This document shows, piece by piece, positions 30,637 to 37,202 of a DNA stretch of 37,592 nucleotides. The notes below the pieces were generated by a model. The model was not told where the DNA came from, ran no database searches, and saw nothing but the letters and a program-made list of their open reading frames with translations. This DNA is from a virus. Position 1 is the stretch's first letter. Every line of letters begins with the position of its first letter. The stretch covers positions 1-37,592 of the IMG/VR virus record IMGVR_UViG_3300025679_000016. The stretch is one strand, 5' to 3'. Made by a program: the position numbers and the translations under genes.

Positions 30637-30877
30637 CTTTTTTCTCCACTACTGTTATCGAACGGTGTTTCTTGGGGTCACGGTGTATGCACCCCTTTTC
30701 CACAAGCGCATTGACAAGAAGGTGGACCTGTTGCTTTGTCACAAGCGATTGATTAAGGCGCCCCATTATGGTGGCAACCTCGTCAAGTGTAGGGCTTACG
30801 CCGGTATCGTCAATATGCCGGATGATGGCATAAAGGCATTGGCCCTGACGGGTTGGCAGGCCGATAAAACTTGTCAT
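30608..30877 (-). CDS. LexA-like winged-helix DNA-binding protein
   Basis: The product is 89 residues. TRQGQCLYAIIRHIDDTGVS with PTLDEVATIMG, then QQVHLLVNALVEKGCIHRD, follows the N-terminal DNA-binding domain of LexA (helix, SPT turn, recognition helix, wing). There is no peptidase domain, so it cannot self-cleave like LexA or CI. It may repress a phage or SOS promoter. It overlaps the nuclease gene by 4 bases. Confidence 0.7.
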   Translation of the reverse strand: MTSFIGLPTRQGQCLYAIIRHIDDTGVSPTLDEVATIMGRLNQSLVTKQQVHLLVNALVEKGCIHRDPKKHRSITVVEKKDASLIKKTN

Positions 30878-31509
30878 GCTGTCCTCATTTCCGCGACTTT
30901 TTCAGCCACGTTTTTCACCATTTGATTTAAAGCTGCCTCAAGTTTTGCGCAGTAAAGAACGTCCATTTCCAGACGAATACAAAAAGGTTTCAATTTGGGG
31001 TGGTAAAAGAAATTGTCGCACCACTTCCTCTTTGCCACCCAGAGCTGGCCCTGACACTGAGGAAAGTGCTTGGCTGAGATTTCCTTTTTATAAAACAGCC
31101 CGACATGGTTACGGCGTTTCAGGCACTTGATTTCAACCGTGCCGTCCTTGCCAAGCAGCCCGTCAAGGCTTGCCCCGATGGTGCCAGCATCGTTGGTGAT
31201 AAAGCCAGCCCGCTTGACGGTGTTGCCGGTCATCATTTCATAGGCCTGAATGGCCTTAGGCTCCAAACGCTTGCCGCGCTCGGTGAAATAGCTGCCGCCA
31301 AACTCATCGTCATAGCCGTCATCACCTTCCTCACCGTCATATTCTCCGGTCAGGATTTGGCCAACAACCTCGTTTTCAAGCTGGATGGATGAGGCTGACA
31401 TTTTATGCGTTTTGGGCGTCAGGACCTTGCCAAAGGTGCTGGCCGTGAACTTGCCAAGGCGCAGCTTGTACCACTCAGGAGAGCCTTGTACTACGTCATG
31501 GACAATCAT
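30874..31509 (-). CDS. YqaJ/lambda-Exo-type recombination exonuclease
   Basis: The product is 211 residues. QGSPEWYKLRLGKFTAS opens the YqaJ fold. The catalytic acids and Lys are visible as D116 in GASLDGL and E127-x-K129 in VEIKC. The family digests dsDNA 5-prime to 3-prime to expose a strand for an annealing protein. The ERF gene lies in the same operon, three genes upstream, so this is a two-part recombination system with SSB. Length is close to lambda Exo. Confidence 0.88.
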   Translation of the reverse strand: MIVHDVVQGSPEWYKLRLGKFTASTFGKVLTPKTHKMSASSIQLENEVVGQILTGEYDGEEGDDGYDDEFGGSYFTERGKRLEPKAIQAYEMMTGNTVKRAGFITNDAGTIGASLDGLLGKDGTVEIKCLKRRNHVGLFYKKEISAKHFPQCQGQLWVAKRKWCDNFFYHPKLKPFCIRLEMDVLYCAKLEAALNQMVKNVAEKVAEMRTA

Positions 31510-31727
31510 TTTACACCGCCAATATTGGCAATCGCGTGAATGTCACTTACGTCAAGGACACGATAAATTTGATTTTCAATCATGCACTTAAAGCTTGTCG
31601 GCCACCAGTTTACTAGTTTTCCATTTATAGTTTTTTGGTAGTGCCACTCTGTGCATTTCTTCCACCCAGCAGTTTCAGCAGTTAAAAGCCTGTTGCGCCT
31701 GTTCTGTTTGTATGTTGCGCGGCTCAT
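31506..31727 (-). CDS. Hypothetical small basic protein
   Basis: The product is 73 residues, basic and Trp-rich (MSRATYKQNRRNRLL, GWKKCTEWHY, LVNWWPTSFKCMI). The C-terminal YRVLDVSDIHAIANIGGVK is beta-alpha in character. It is coupled by 4-base overlaps to the two nuclease genes around it, suggesting an accessory role in recombination. Unrecognised. Confidence 0.6.
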   Translation of the reverse strand: MSRATYKQNRRNRLLTAETAGWKKCTEWHYQKTINGKLVNWWPTSFKCMIENQIYRVLDVSDIHAIANIGGVK

Positions 31728-32284
31728 GCTGCCACCGCCTGCCGGTCAAGGTATGCCCAATAGACGCGGGCGCAGGCCCACACGTCTGCCAGAGCATCGT
31801 GCGCCCCGTCAAAGCCTTGGCCGGTAAAGAACTCATGCGCCTCTTTGAGAGACGGCGGCTTATTGCCCGTGCGACCGGCAGCAACCATCTTCTCAGTCGG
31901 CGGCAGGCCCACGAGATCGGTGGTCAACTTCATGGTGCACTCCACCCGCGGCATGGCCAGAGGAAAGCCGGTGCGGCCCATGGTGTACTGCAGGCGCCCA
32001 ACGTCATACTGAGAATTGTGAAAGACCAGAACGTCAGCGCGCGCGCAAAAGCCGTTAAACACGGACAGGACCCCACGGACATCGAGGCCGTACTTTTCAC
32101 ACATCTCCTGAGTGATACCATGGAAAGCGGCGGTTTCTGGCGGCATCACCCAGCCGTCAGGCTTAATCAGGCTCTTGAACTGGCCCATGACCTTCCTGTC
32201 CTTGTCGAAAAGTAGAAATGCAATCTGGGCGATTTCGGCGTCAGCCCGCAGGCCGGTGGTTTCTGTGTCGGCTACAACGTACAT
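31724..32284 (-). CDS. DnaQ-like 3-prime to 5-prime exonuclease (DEDDh)
   Basis: The product is 186 residues. All five DEDDh positions are visible: D6 and E8 in DTETTG, D94 in HNSQYDVGRL, H162 and D167 in HDALADV. It is a stand-alone exonuclease with no polymerase domain. The phage encodes no DNA polymerase, so it probably acts with the ERF/YqaJ recombination set, trimming 3-prime ends or RNA. Length matches small phage DnaQ-like proteins. Confidence 0.87.
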   Translation of the reverse strand: MYVVADTETTGLRADAEIAQIAFLLFDKDRKVMGQFKSLIKPDGWVMPPETAAFHGITQEMCEKYGLDVRGVLSVFNGFCARADVLVFHNSQYDVGRLQYTMGRTGFPLAMPRVECTMKLTTDLVGLPPTEKMVAAGRTGNKPPSLKEAHEFFTGQGFDGAHDALADVWACARVYWAYLDRQAVAA

Positions 32285-32288
32285 GATT

Positions 32289-33233
32289 TTATGCTTTCTT
32301 CTGTTGGGGTTTTTGCCCGATGCTGGCGATCAGCACCTTGGCGGCTTGGTAGTCTTTTGCCTTGAGTGAGGGGATGGCGTCAACCTCAAAATGGGCTAGG
32401 AAGCGCTCTTTTAGCTTTTTGGCGCCGTCAGCATCAAAGGCGGCAATCTTGGCGCGCAGCAGCGTGTCAATCTCCGCAGCCAGCTCGCTCTCCATTGCCT
32501 CGCCCTTGGCACCCAGACCATCGTCATCCTCGTTTATCGTGATGAGGTTGAGCAATATCTTGGTGCCGTACCGGACGCCATAAGAGGCCGTGCTGCCCAT
32601 GCCCTGCAGATTAGTCTTTCCACCGGACGTGTCGATGGCCAGAGGCAGCTCGCAGACGGTTTCGTGGCCGTCCTTGTGGGTTAGCTTGGCGATGGAGATC
32701 AGGCCACCCCCCTCGCGCACCTTTGACGTGAAAGACAGAGTGAACCCGAAGCGCGGCAAGATCGGGCGCACCACCTCGTCAATGTCCTCGATGACGGCAT
32801 AGGTGAAGGCCTCGGACATTTTGCCGGTTTCTTTGTCTTTGTACTCAACGCCCTTGGTTTTGACGATGCGGGGCAGCTCCAACGACATGGCAGAAAAATC
32901 ACGGGCAAATGCCATTTTTGCCATGCGGTCCCAAATCTGCAGCTGCATGTCGAGCAGGGCCTGAACCTTGGTCACATCAATGTCTGGGTTTTGCGCGAGC
33001 TTCTCAATCAGGCCAGACATGCCGGCAGCAGCCATTGCAGCGCTGTCGGTGGCCGGAGCGCCCGTCAGGACGGCCGGCAGCTTTGCGGCAGGCGCCACGG
33101 CCGTGGGTTTCATTTTGGCGATGCCGCCATTTCGGGGCAGCTTTTCGCCAACATTGACGGCAGCGACAGCCTCGGCGCTGGCAAGCAGATCAGGGTTTAC
33201 TTGGGGGGATTGTTTTTTCACGTTACGCTCCAT
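32289..33233 (-). CDS. ERF-family single-strand annealing protein
   Basis: The product is 314 residues. After an Ala/Pro-rich N-terminus of about 90 residues, the ERF core appears: RIVKTKGVEYKD, FTYAVIEDIDEVVRPILPR, GFTLSFTSKV, AKLTHKDGHETV, LQGMGSTASYGVRYG and LLNLITINEDDDG. ERF proteins pair complementary single strands and can circularise phage DNA, as in P22. The C-terminal 70 residues are a helical tail. Its start overlaps the upstream gene by 11 bases. Confidence 0.9.
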   Translation of the reverse strand: MERNVKKQSPQVNPDLLASAEAVAAVNVGEKLPRNGGIAKMKPTAVAPAAKLPAVLTGAPATDSAAMAAAGMSGLIEKLAQNPDIDVTKVQALLDMQLQIWDRMAKMAFARDFSAMSLELPRIVKTKGVEYKDKETGKMSEAFTYAVIEDIDEVVRPILPRFGFTLSFTSKVREGGGLISIAKLTHKDGHETVCELPLAIDTSGGKTNLQGMGSTASYGVRYGTKILLNLITINEDDDGLGAKGEAMESELAAEIDTLLRAKIAAFDADGAKKLKERFLAHFEVDAIPSLKAKDYQAAKVLIASIGQKPQQKKA

Positions 33234-34269
33234 AGTTAATTGTTACGTGCCGGATTGTTCCGGTCACGATAGCTTTAATAAGTGCCTTGGCTCCGTCCTC
33301 TTTGCAGCCATAGGCCATAAGGTCAGCAAGCACCTCACGGTTAATGAGCGCCTTGGCCTCGTCCTTGATCGGCGCTGACGGTTTTGGAGCTGCAAAGCTC
33401 GCATAACCTCCGGCGCTTTGTGGCTGGCTGACGATGGGCGCAGCAACGGCAGACTGTGCAGCTGGCGCAGCTGGAGCTATTGAGGCGAGGCGCTGTCCCT
33501 CCGCAATCCCGTCAATCCGCGCTTGTTCAACACGGGCGTCCTCAAGGGCCTTTGCTTGACTGGCCCGCAGCTTGACCAGCTCGGCAGCGTCAGCCTCAGC
33601 CTGTTTGGATACCACAAGGGTGGCGGCGAGACTTTCAGAAACGGCCTTATAGGTTGTCTGGTAAAGCTCGTCAAATTCCTCCCAATTGCGCTGCTGGAAA
33701 ACCATGATGAAGTCAATGCGGCGCTGCACTTCGGCGCTTGACGGGCGGGCGGTCATAAACATCAGCTGGTCACCGATGTCCTTCAGGTGCTTCTCGTGCG
33801 TATCTTTGCGCTTTTTGTCGGCATCCTCAAGCAGCGTGACAGGGCGGCGCACTTCCTCATGCCATTGGTCCAGAGTGTCCCTGAACAGCTTGCGCAGGGC
33901 GTCAATGCGCTTCGGCTCGTCTTTAAGAACGGCCACGTAGTCCTTGCCCAGATCATCGACGGCAGTCTTTGTCTTGGTAAAACGGTTTGCAAAGGAGACT
34001 ATCGCCTTTCTGCCGGCCGGCGTGGTGGCATCGGGAGCAACAAAATCATTTTTCTCCTTCTCAATGCGGGACAAAAACTCCTGTATATTTTCGGATGTAA
34101 ACACCTTGACGGGCAGCATGCCCTCGATGTTGACAAGCTCGACGGTGACAACAGACGTGGCGACATCTTGCACGGGGTTGGTTGTTTTTTTAATATCGGC
34201 CGCGTCAGTGATGCCTTGAGCGATTTCTGCGGCGATTTTCTTGGAGGTCTTTTTAGCGGTGGCGGTCAT
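33223..34269 (-). CDS. Recombination-operon coiled-coil protein, unknown function
   Basis: The product is 348 residues. ATG 34269 (MTATAKKTSKK) follows AAGAGAG and starts just after the upstream gene's stop; the longer frame would overlap that gene fully. Residues about 60-190 (VFTSENIQEFLSRIEKEKND, FTKTKTAVDDLGKDYVAVLK, IDALRKLFRDTLDQWHEEVR) resemble the N-terminal part of phage DUF1351-like proteins found beside recombinases. A long coiled coil and an Ala/Pro hinge follow, then a C-terminal domain around INREVLADLMAYGCKEDGA. It probably assists the ERF/YqaJ pair. Confidence 0.68.
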   Translation of the reverse strand: MTATAKKTSKKIAAEIAQGITDAADIKKTTNPVQDVATSVVTVELVNIEGMLPVKVFTSENIQEFLSRIEKEKNDFVAPDATTPAGRKAIVSFANRFTKTKTAVDDLGKDYVAVLKDEPKRIDALRKLFRDTLDQWHEEVRRPVTLLEDADKKRKDTHEKHLKDIGDQLMFMTARPSSAEVQRRIDFIMVFQQRNWEEFDELYQTTYKAVSESLAATLVVSKQAEADAAELVKLRASQAKALEDARVEQARIDGIAEGQRLASIAPAAPAAQSAVAAPIVSQPQSAGGYASFAAPKPSAPIKDEAKALINREVLADLMAYGCKEDGAKALIKAIVTGTIRHVTINYGA

Positions 34270-34270
34270 T

Positions 34271-34477
34271 TTAGGCTCTCTTTCTTTGGTTAAGGATGAT
34301 GACGTTTGAGGGAAGTGCCGGAGAGGTGGCGGGGGGTCTTTGGGGGTCAAAGCATGGCCACCCCTCCGGTTGTCTTGGCTGCATGTGGGGGTGCGTCTTG
34401 GGGTTTCTCATGCAGTACCAAAAATGGTGCCAGTTAACGGTGGAGGCAAAGGGGCCGGTGGGGTCATGCGGTTTCAT
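34271..34477 (-). CDS. Hypothetical protein, low confidence
   Basis: The product is 68 residues, Pro/His/Trp-rich (TVNWHHFWYCMRNPKTHPHM), with no clear secondary structure. It is coupled by ATGA to the upstream gene and its stop lies 1 base before the next ATG. The composition is unusual for an early phage gene, so it could be a leader or spacer frame; the tight junctions favour translation. Confidence 0.45.
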   Translation of the reverse strand: MKPHDPTGPFASTVNWHHFWYCMRNPKTHPHMQPRQPEGWPCFDPQRPPATSPALPSNVIILNQRKRA

Positions 34478-34641
34478 GCGTCACCTACTTGGTCCATCAA
34501 ATCGTTGATTTCGTCAATGATGGTGTCCACCCAATTTAAGGCACCGGCGTCAGTTTCAATGCGGTTGCGCACCTTTGTCAGCTCGTCCTTGGATTTGGCG
34601 AGGTTTTCTTTGTCGGCAGCGGTGAATTTATGCTTGGCCAT
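34474..34641 (-). CDS. Hypothetical helical micro-protein
   Basis: The product is 55 residues with AAGGACG upstream. It is one or two helices (ADKENLAKSKDELTKVRNRI, WVDTIIDEINDLMDQV). The stop overlaps the next ATG. It is well supported by ribosome site, overlap and helical periodicity; no family is known to me. Confidence 0.62.
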   Translation of the reverse strand: MAKHKFTAADKENLAKSKDELTKVRNRIETDAGALNWVDTIIDEINDLMDQVGDA

Positions 34642-34642
34642 T

Positions 34643-34861
34643 TTAAGCGTCCTTTCTATTGTTTTTAGCGTTGTTGCAGCGGTGCGCGGCGATGGTGTTG
34701 TTTGCGTCCATTTCAGCCTCGGCCAATTTTACAAGCCACCTCAATTCTTTGAGTGCGAAAGCATGCTTACTGACGGCATTATTGGCTGCACAGGTTGGCA
34801 CAGATGCTTCGAGGGCATCAAGCGCGGCCACGGCGGTGTCGTAAAAATCTGAGGTGTCCAT
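34643..34861 (-). CDS. Hypothetical helical small protein
   Basis: The product is 72 residues. It is helical throughout (FYDTAVAALDALEASV, SKHAFALKELRWLVKLAEAE) with a basic end. It starts one base past the upstream stop region (shared A) and is preceded by a GAGAG-type site. Unrecognised. Confidence 0.6.
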   Translation of the reverse strand: MDTSDFYDTAVAALDALEASVPTCAANNAVSKHAFALKELRWLVKLAEAEMDANNTIAAHRCNNAKNNRKDA

Positions 34862-35055
34862 TATTTGCCCTCTCTTTTATAGAGGTCAAAATACTTGAAA
34901 TTAGACCTCTCGCTGCCGTGGTTTTTGCAATCGTCACAGAAGCCGGAACGATACCCTGTGTCCTTCTGGCCTATCCATACGGCGGGTGCGCCGCACTCGT
35001 GCCCGTATGTTCCTATATTTGAATTGTGGCATTTTCCGTCTGTCGCGTATGTCAT
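34861..35055 (-). CDS. Small Cys/His metal-binding-like protein, first gene of the leftward operon
   Basis: The product is 64 residues. ATG 35055 follows GGAGAAA, and the promoter at 35117-35145 would start RNA near 35110, which excludes the start at 35148. Residues C9 and H10, then H20, C22 and a later FCDDCKNHG give a probable zinc site of the kind seen in early phage proteins. Function unknown. Confidence 0.65.
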   Translation of the reverse strand: MTYATDGKCHNSNIGTYGHECGAPAVWIGQKDTGYRSGFCDDCKNHGSERSNFKYFDLYKREGK

Positions 35056-35116
35056 TTTATTTTCTCCGTTTTTTGTTTCGATGACGTTGCAGGGTGCAGC
35101 GCCTTGCCTGATTGCG

Positions 35117-35145
35117 AATGTAAACAAAACGTCAGAGGCGGTCAA
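35117..35145 (-). promoter_or_regulatory. Sigma70 promoter of the leftward early operon
   Basis: On the minus strand, TTGACC (35140-35145) and TACATT (35117-35122) are 17 bases apart, the strongest consensus pair in the window. RNA would start near 35110, about 55 bases before the first gene. No other good leftward promoter was seen, so it probably drives the whole operon down to 28125. Confidence 0.75.
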
Positions 35146-35165
35146 CATTTATTTCAGCATAATTT

Positions 35166-35175
35166 AAAATATTTT
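35166..35175. promoter_or_regulatory. AT palindrome between divergent promoters (candidate operator)
   Basis: AAAATATTTT is a perfect palindrome lying between the two divergent -35 boxes (GGTCAA at 35140 and TTGACC at 35179), which are 33 bases apart. The next rightward gene encodes an Arc-type protein, and such proteins bind short palindromic operators. Operator function is inferred. Confidence 0.35.
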
Positions 35176-35178
35176 CTA

Positions 35179-35207
35179 TTGACCACCATTTTATATTCCT
35201 ATATGGT
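35179..35207 (+). promoter_or_regulatory. Rightward promoter for the Arc-type gene
   Basis: TTGACC (35179-35184) and TATGGT (35202-35207) are 17 bases apart. TATATG at 35200-35205 is an alternative -10. The -10 is weaker than that of the facing leftward promoter. AAAGGACAC lies before the ATG at 35228. Confidence 0.5.
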
Positions 35208-35227
35208 TTCACCGAAAGGACACATAA

Positions 35228-35386
35228 ATGGCAGACAATATCCCCAAAAGCCTATCATTACCCCCAGAATTGGTTGACAAGATAGAAAAGCTCAGAACCA
35301 AGGAACGGCGCTCTTTTAATGCACAGGTTACAATATTGCTCGAAAAGAGCTTTTCCAGTGGGGAAAGACGTAGAAATGGCCTATAA
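35228..35386 (+). CDS. Arc/MetJ-type ribbon-helix-helix repressor
   Basis: The product is 52 residues, after GAAAGGACACATAA. KSLSLPPELVDKIEKLR forms the strand and first helix, and RRSFNAQVTILLEKSF the second, matching the Arc/Mnt family of phage regulators that pair a beta strand in the major groove. It sits directly downstream of the divergent promoters and probably controls both. It overlaps the next start by 11 bases. Confidence 0.82.
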   Translation: MADNIPKSLSLPPELVDKIEKLRTKERRSFNAQVTILLEKSFSSGERRRNGL

Positions 35387-35828
35387 GGACCACAGACCCA
35401 AGGGCAACCCGTTCCTGAGGACTACAGAGGATTGGCGGCAGCTGGCCAAGAAATCGCACCTGTGCACAGCCTGCCTGCACAGCCAGCCGGAGACATGGAA
35501 GGCCGCCTGCCCCAAGTGTGGGGCTCCGCAGGGCAACCGTGAATACATGCCCAGCGCAGCAGAGCTCCGGCGCGCCTCCCAGCTCATCCTGCTCCTGCGC
35601 TCCGGCCAGATCAGCCAGCTCAAGTTTCACCCCCGCTTTGACCTCAAGGTCGACGGCATACTGGTGTGCAAGTATGAAGCAGATGCCCAATACGTCGAGA
35701 ACGGAAAACAGGTCATCGAGGACACCAAGGCGCAGGGTGACTTTATCGAGCCGGTTGCCAAGCTCAAGATTGCCCTGTTTAATGCCCTGCACCACAAGCT
35801 GGGCCTGACGGTCAAGCTGCACAGATAA
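35376..35828 (+). CDS. DUF1064 nuclease-like protein with N-terminal zinc ribbon
   Basis: The product is 150 residues. ATG 35376 follows GGGGAAAG; the frame's earlier start at 35319 would lie within the Arc gene. Residues 30-48 hold a CxxC-11-CxxC zinc ribbon. Residues 61-140 follow the DUF1064 pattern: RRASQLILLLRSGQISQLKF, a KYEADAQYVENG strand with D103, and QVIEDTKA with E115-D116 and K118. This fits a PD-(D/E)xK nuclease, suggested to be a resolvase-like enzyme. The zinc-ribbon fusion is uncommon. Confidence 0.75.
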   Translation: MAYKDHRPKGNPFLRTTEDWRQLAKKSHLCTACLHSQPETWKAACPKCGAPQGNREYMPSAAELRRASQLILLLRSGQISQLKFHPRFDLKVDGILVCKYEADAQYVENGKQVIEDTKAQGDFIEPVAKLKIALFNALHHKLGLTVKLHR

Positions 35829-35832
35829 TTCT

Positions 35833-35865
35833 AAACGGCAAAAACCCCCGTTTTAATTGGGTTTT
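35833..35865 (+). terminator. Weak hairpin, possible terminator
   Basis: AAAACCC (35841-35847) can pair with GGGTTTT (35859-35865), or AAACGG (35833-35838) with CCGTTT (35848-35853). The two folds are mutually exclusive, as in an attenuator. Neither is followed by a long T-run, so termination would be partial. Confidence 0.35.
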
Positions 35866-35887
35866 AAACACAAAAGGAGAGACTAAA

Positions 35888-36283
35888 ATGGCTAAAGCAA
35901 AGAAAAAGGCTGTCGAGGACTTTGATGACAACGTCGATATGACCGGAAACGCCAAGGTGGCGGCGATGGGCGGCAACATCAAGGGGATTCACGATGACTG
36001 CAAAACGTCCTATGACCGCATCGAGCAATGGAAGAAAGAGCGCAAGGCCATAAACGACAAGATCAAGGCAGAGCGGGAAACCATGGAGGCCAAGGGCATC
36101 ACCAAGACAGCCTTTGACGCCGCCATGCACTACGTCAACATGGACCCAGACAAGCGAAACGGCTTTGACACAGCCTACATCATTGCCCGTGAGGGTCTTG
36201 GTGCGCCGGTCAAGGGTGCGCAAGCCGACCTTTTCGGCTTGGCCGTAGCAGCTGACGAAACGGTGGACGGCGATGACGAATAG
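35888..36283 (+). CDS. GapR/DUF2312-like coiled-coil protein
   Basis: The product is 131 residues, after AAAAGGAGAGACTAAA. An acidic start is followed by a long helix (CKTSYDRIEQWKKERKAIND and on) and AKGITKTAFDAAMHYV with NMDPDKRNGFDTAYI. The helix-plus-KGI pattern recalls GapR-type DNA-associated proteins of Alphaproteobacteria and related phage proteins, but conservation is loose by eye. Nucleoid or replication association is a guess. It overlaps the next gene by 11 bases. Confidence 0.6.
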   Translation: MAKAKKKAVEDFDDNVDMTGNAKVAAMGGNIKGIHDDCKTSYDRIEQWKKERKAINDKIKAERETMEAKGITKTAFDAAMHYVNMDPDKRNGFDTAYIIAREGLGAPVKGAQADLFGLAVAADETVDGDDE

Positions 36284-36698
36284 CACAGAAAAAAAGCCGG
36301 TCTGGCAGTACGCCAAAGAGGCACGGGAACGGAAAGCAACGGCAGCGGGGGAATCGGCTAAAAAGCCAATAAAACCCAATGCCGGCGCAGTCTCCAAGGG
36401 GTCAGAGGAAATCAGTGTCAAGGTGTCCAACCCTGACGTCGATTTCAATGCCCAAATCATCCCCATGAAGTTTTTGAAGCGCGCGGGCGTAAAAACATAC
36501 GCTGGCGAGCTGAAAGAGCGCCTGCTGGACGTGGAAGAGGCCCCTGACGGGGCTTATTTCCTCCTGCCGGTCAAGCTGCCCAAAAAGGTCTATAAAAAGC
36601 TCCTTTTGGCGGCAATCGAAATGGAAAAAGTAAGCCCAGACTGGACCGAGCGCGACATGATCGAGGCCATTATCATCTTTTCTAAAACAAAACCTTGA
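36273..36698 (+). CDS. Hypothetical protein
   Basis: The product is 141 residues. The N-terminal 50 residues are basic and disordered-looking (Lys/Ala/Glu). The C-terminal part is alpha/beta: VDFNAQIIPMKFLKRAGVKT, GAYFLLPVKLPKKVYKKLLL, then MEKVSPDWTERDMIEAIIIF. Unrecognised. The promoter of the next unit begins within its stop region. Confidence 0.65.
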   Translation: MTNSTEKKPVWQYAKEARERKATAAGESAKKPIKPNAGAVSKGSEEISVKVSNPDVDFNAQIIPMKFLKRAGVKTYAGELKERLLDVEEAPDGAYFLLPVKLPKKVYKKLLLAAIEMEKVSPDWTERDMIEAIIIFSKTKP

Positions 36699-36722
36699 TT
36701 ACAATCAAATCTGAGGCATAAT
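36695..36722 (+). promoter_or_regulatory. Promoter for HNH and DUF1376 genes
   Basis: TTGATT (36695-36700) and CATAAT (36717-36722) are 16 bases apart. TTGATT also forms an inverted repeat with AATCAA (36703-36708), a possible operator. RNA would begin near 36729, exactly at the 5-prime arm of a long hairpin. Confidence 0.6.
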
Positions 36723-36727
36723 ACCAA

Positions 36728-36788
36728 AAATGAGGGCTAGGTTTTGCCGCCGAAAAGGGTTTTCTCCAAGTAATCCCTGCCCTCATTT
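36728..36788 (+). ncRNA. Structured 5-prime leader (candidate cis-regulatory RNA)
   Basis: AAATGAGGGC (36728-36737) and GCCCTCATTT (36779-36788) form a perfect 10-bp stem enclosing 41 bases. Inside, GAAAA (36752-36756) and TTTTC (36760-36764) form a second hairpin. The predicted RNA would start with this fold and run about 60 further bases to the HNH start. No U-run follows, so it is not a simple terminator. An RNA or DNA-level role (leader, operator or origin) is possible. Confidence 0.45.
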
Positions 36789-36851
36789 CCTTCCTTAAAC
36801 TTGGTGCGCGAATGGCAATAGCGTAAAAACTTCAAACCTTGGGGATAATCA

Positions 36852-37202
36852 ATGAAACAAACATATTCAGAGCTTTTAGCATCATCAGAATGGCAAGAAA
36901 AACGCCATAAAATACTGGTGCGCGACAAATTTACATGCCGTCATTGTGGCTCTTATGATCGGCTTGAGGTGCATCACACCGCATATAAATTCGGTGACCC
37001 GCCGTGGTGTTACCCCGACCATTTTTTACTGACTTTATGCCGCCCATGCCATGAAAACGAGGGGTTAAACGGTTCAAAGGACGCCATAGCTATGCTTTCA
37101 CAGGTAGGATTTAAAGAGGATGATTTTTATGAGCTTTCTATGGCCATAGCGCGCAACCCAGCACCGTTTAAAAATCTTTTGGAGGTGCTGAGAAATGGCT
37201 GA
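36852..37202 (+). CDS. HNH endonuclease
   Basis: The product is 116 residues, with GGGGAT upstream. The HNH core reads C29-x-x-C32, LEVHHTAY (H41, H42), a GDPPWCYP loop, then C63-x-x-C66-H67-E. The fold binds zinc and a catalytic metal. The C-terminal 40 residues are helical. It could be a homing-type nuclease or a replication/packaging nick enzyme; its position before a replication gene, away from terminase, favours a homing or replication role. It overlaps the next gene by 8 bases. Confidence 0.85.
   Translation: MKQTYSELLASSEWQEKRHKILVRDKFTCRHCGSYDRLEVHHTAYKFGDPPWCYPDHFLLTLCRPCHENEGLNGSKDAIAMLSQVGFKEDDFYELSMAIARNPAPFKNLLEVLRNG

Noticed and set aside
36737-36928. Minus-strand frame of 63 codons with a protein-like C-terminal part in the gap before the HNH gene
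   Set aside because: Its only good start lies inside the HNH gene, no ribosome site precedes it, and it covers the palindromic leader, whose inverted repeat explains the sequence better.
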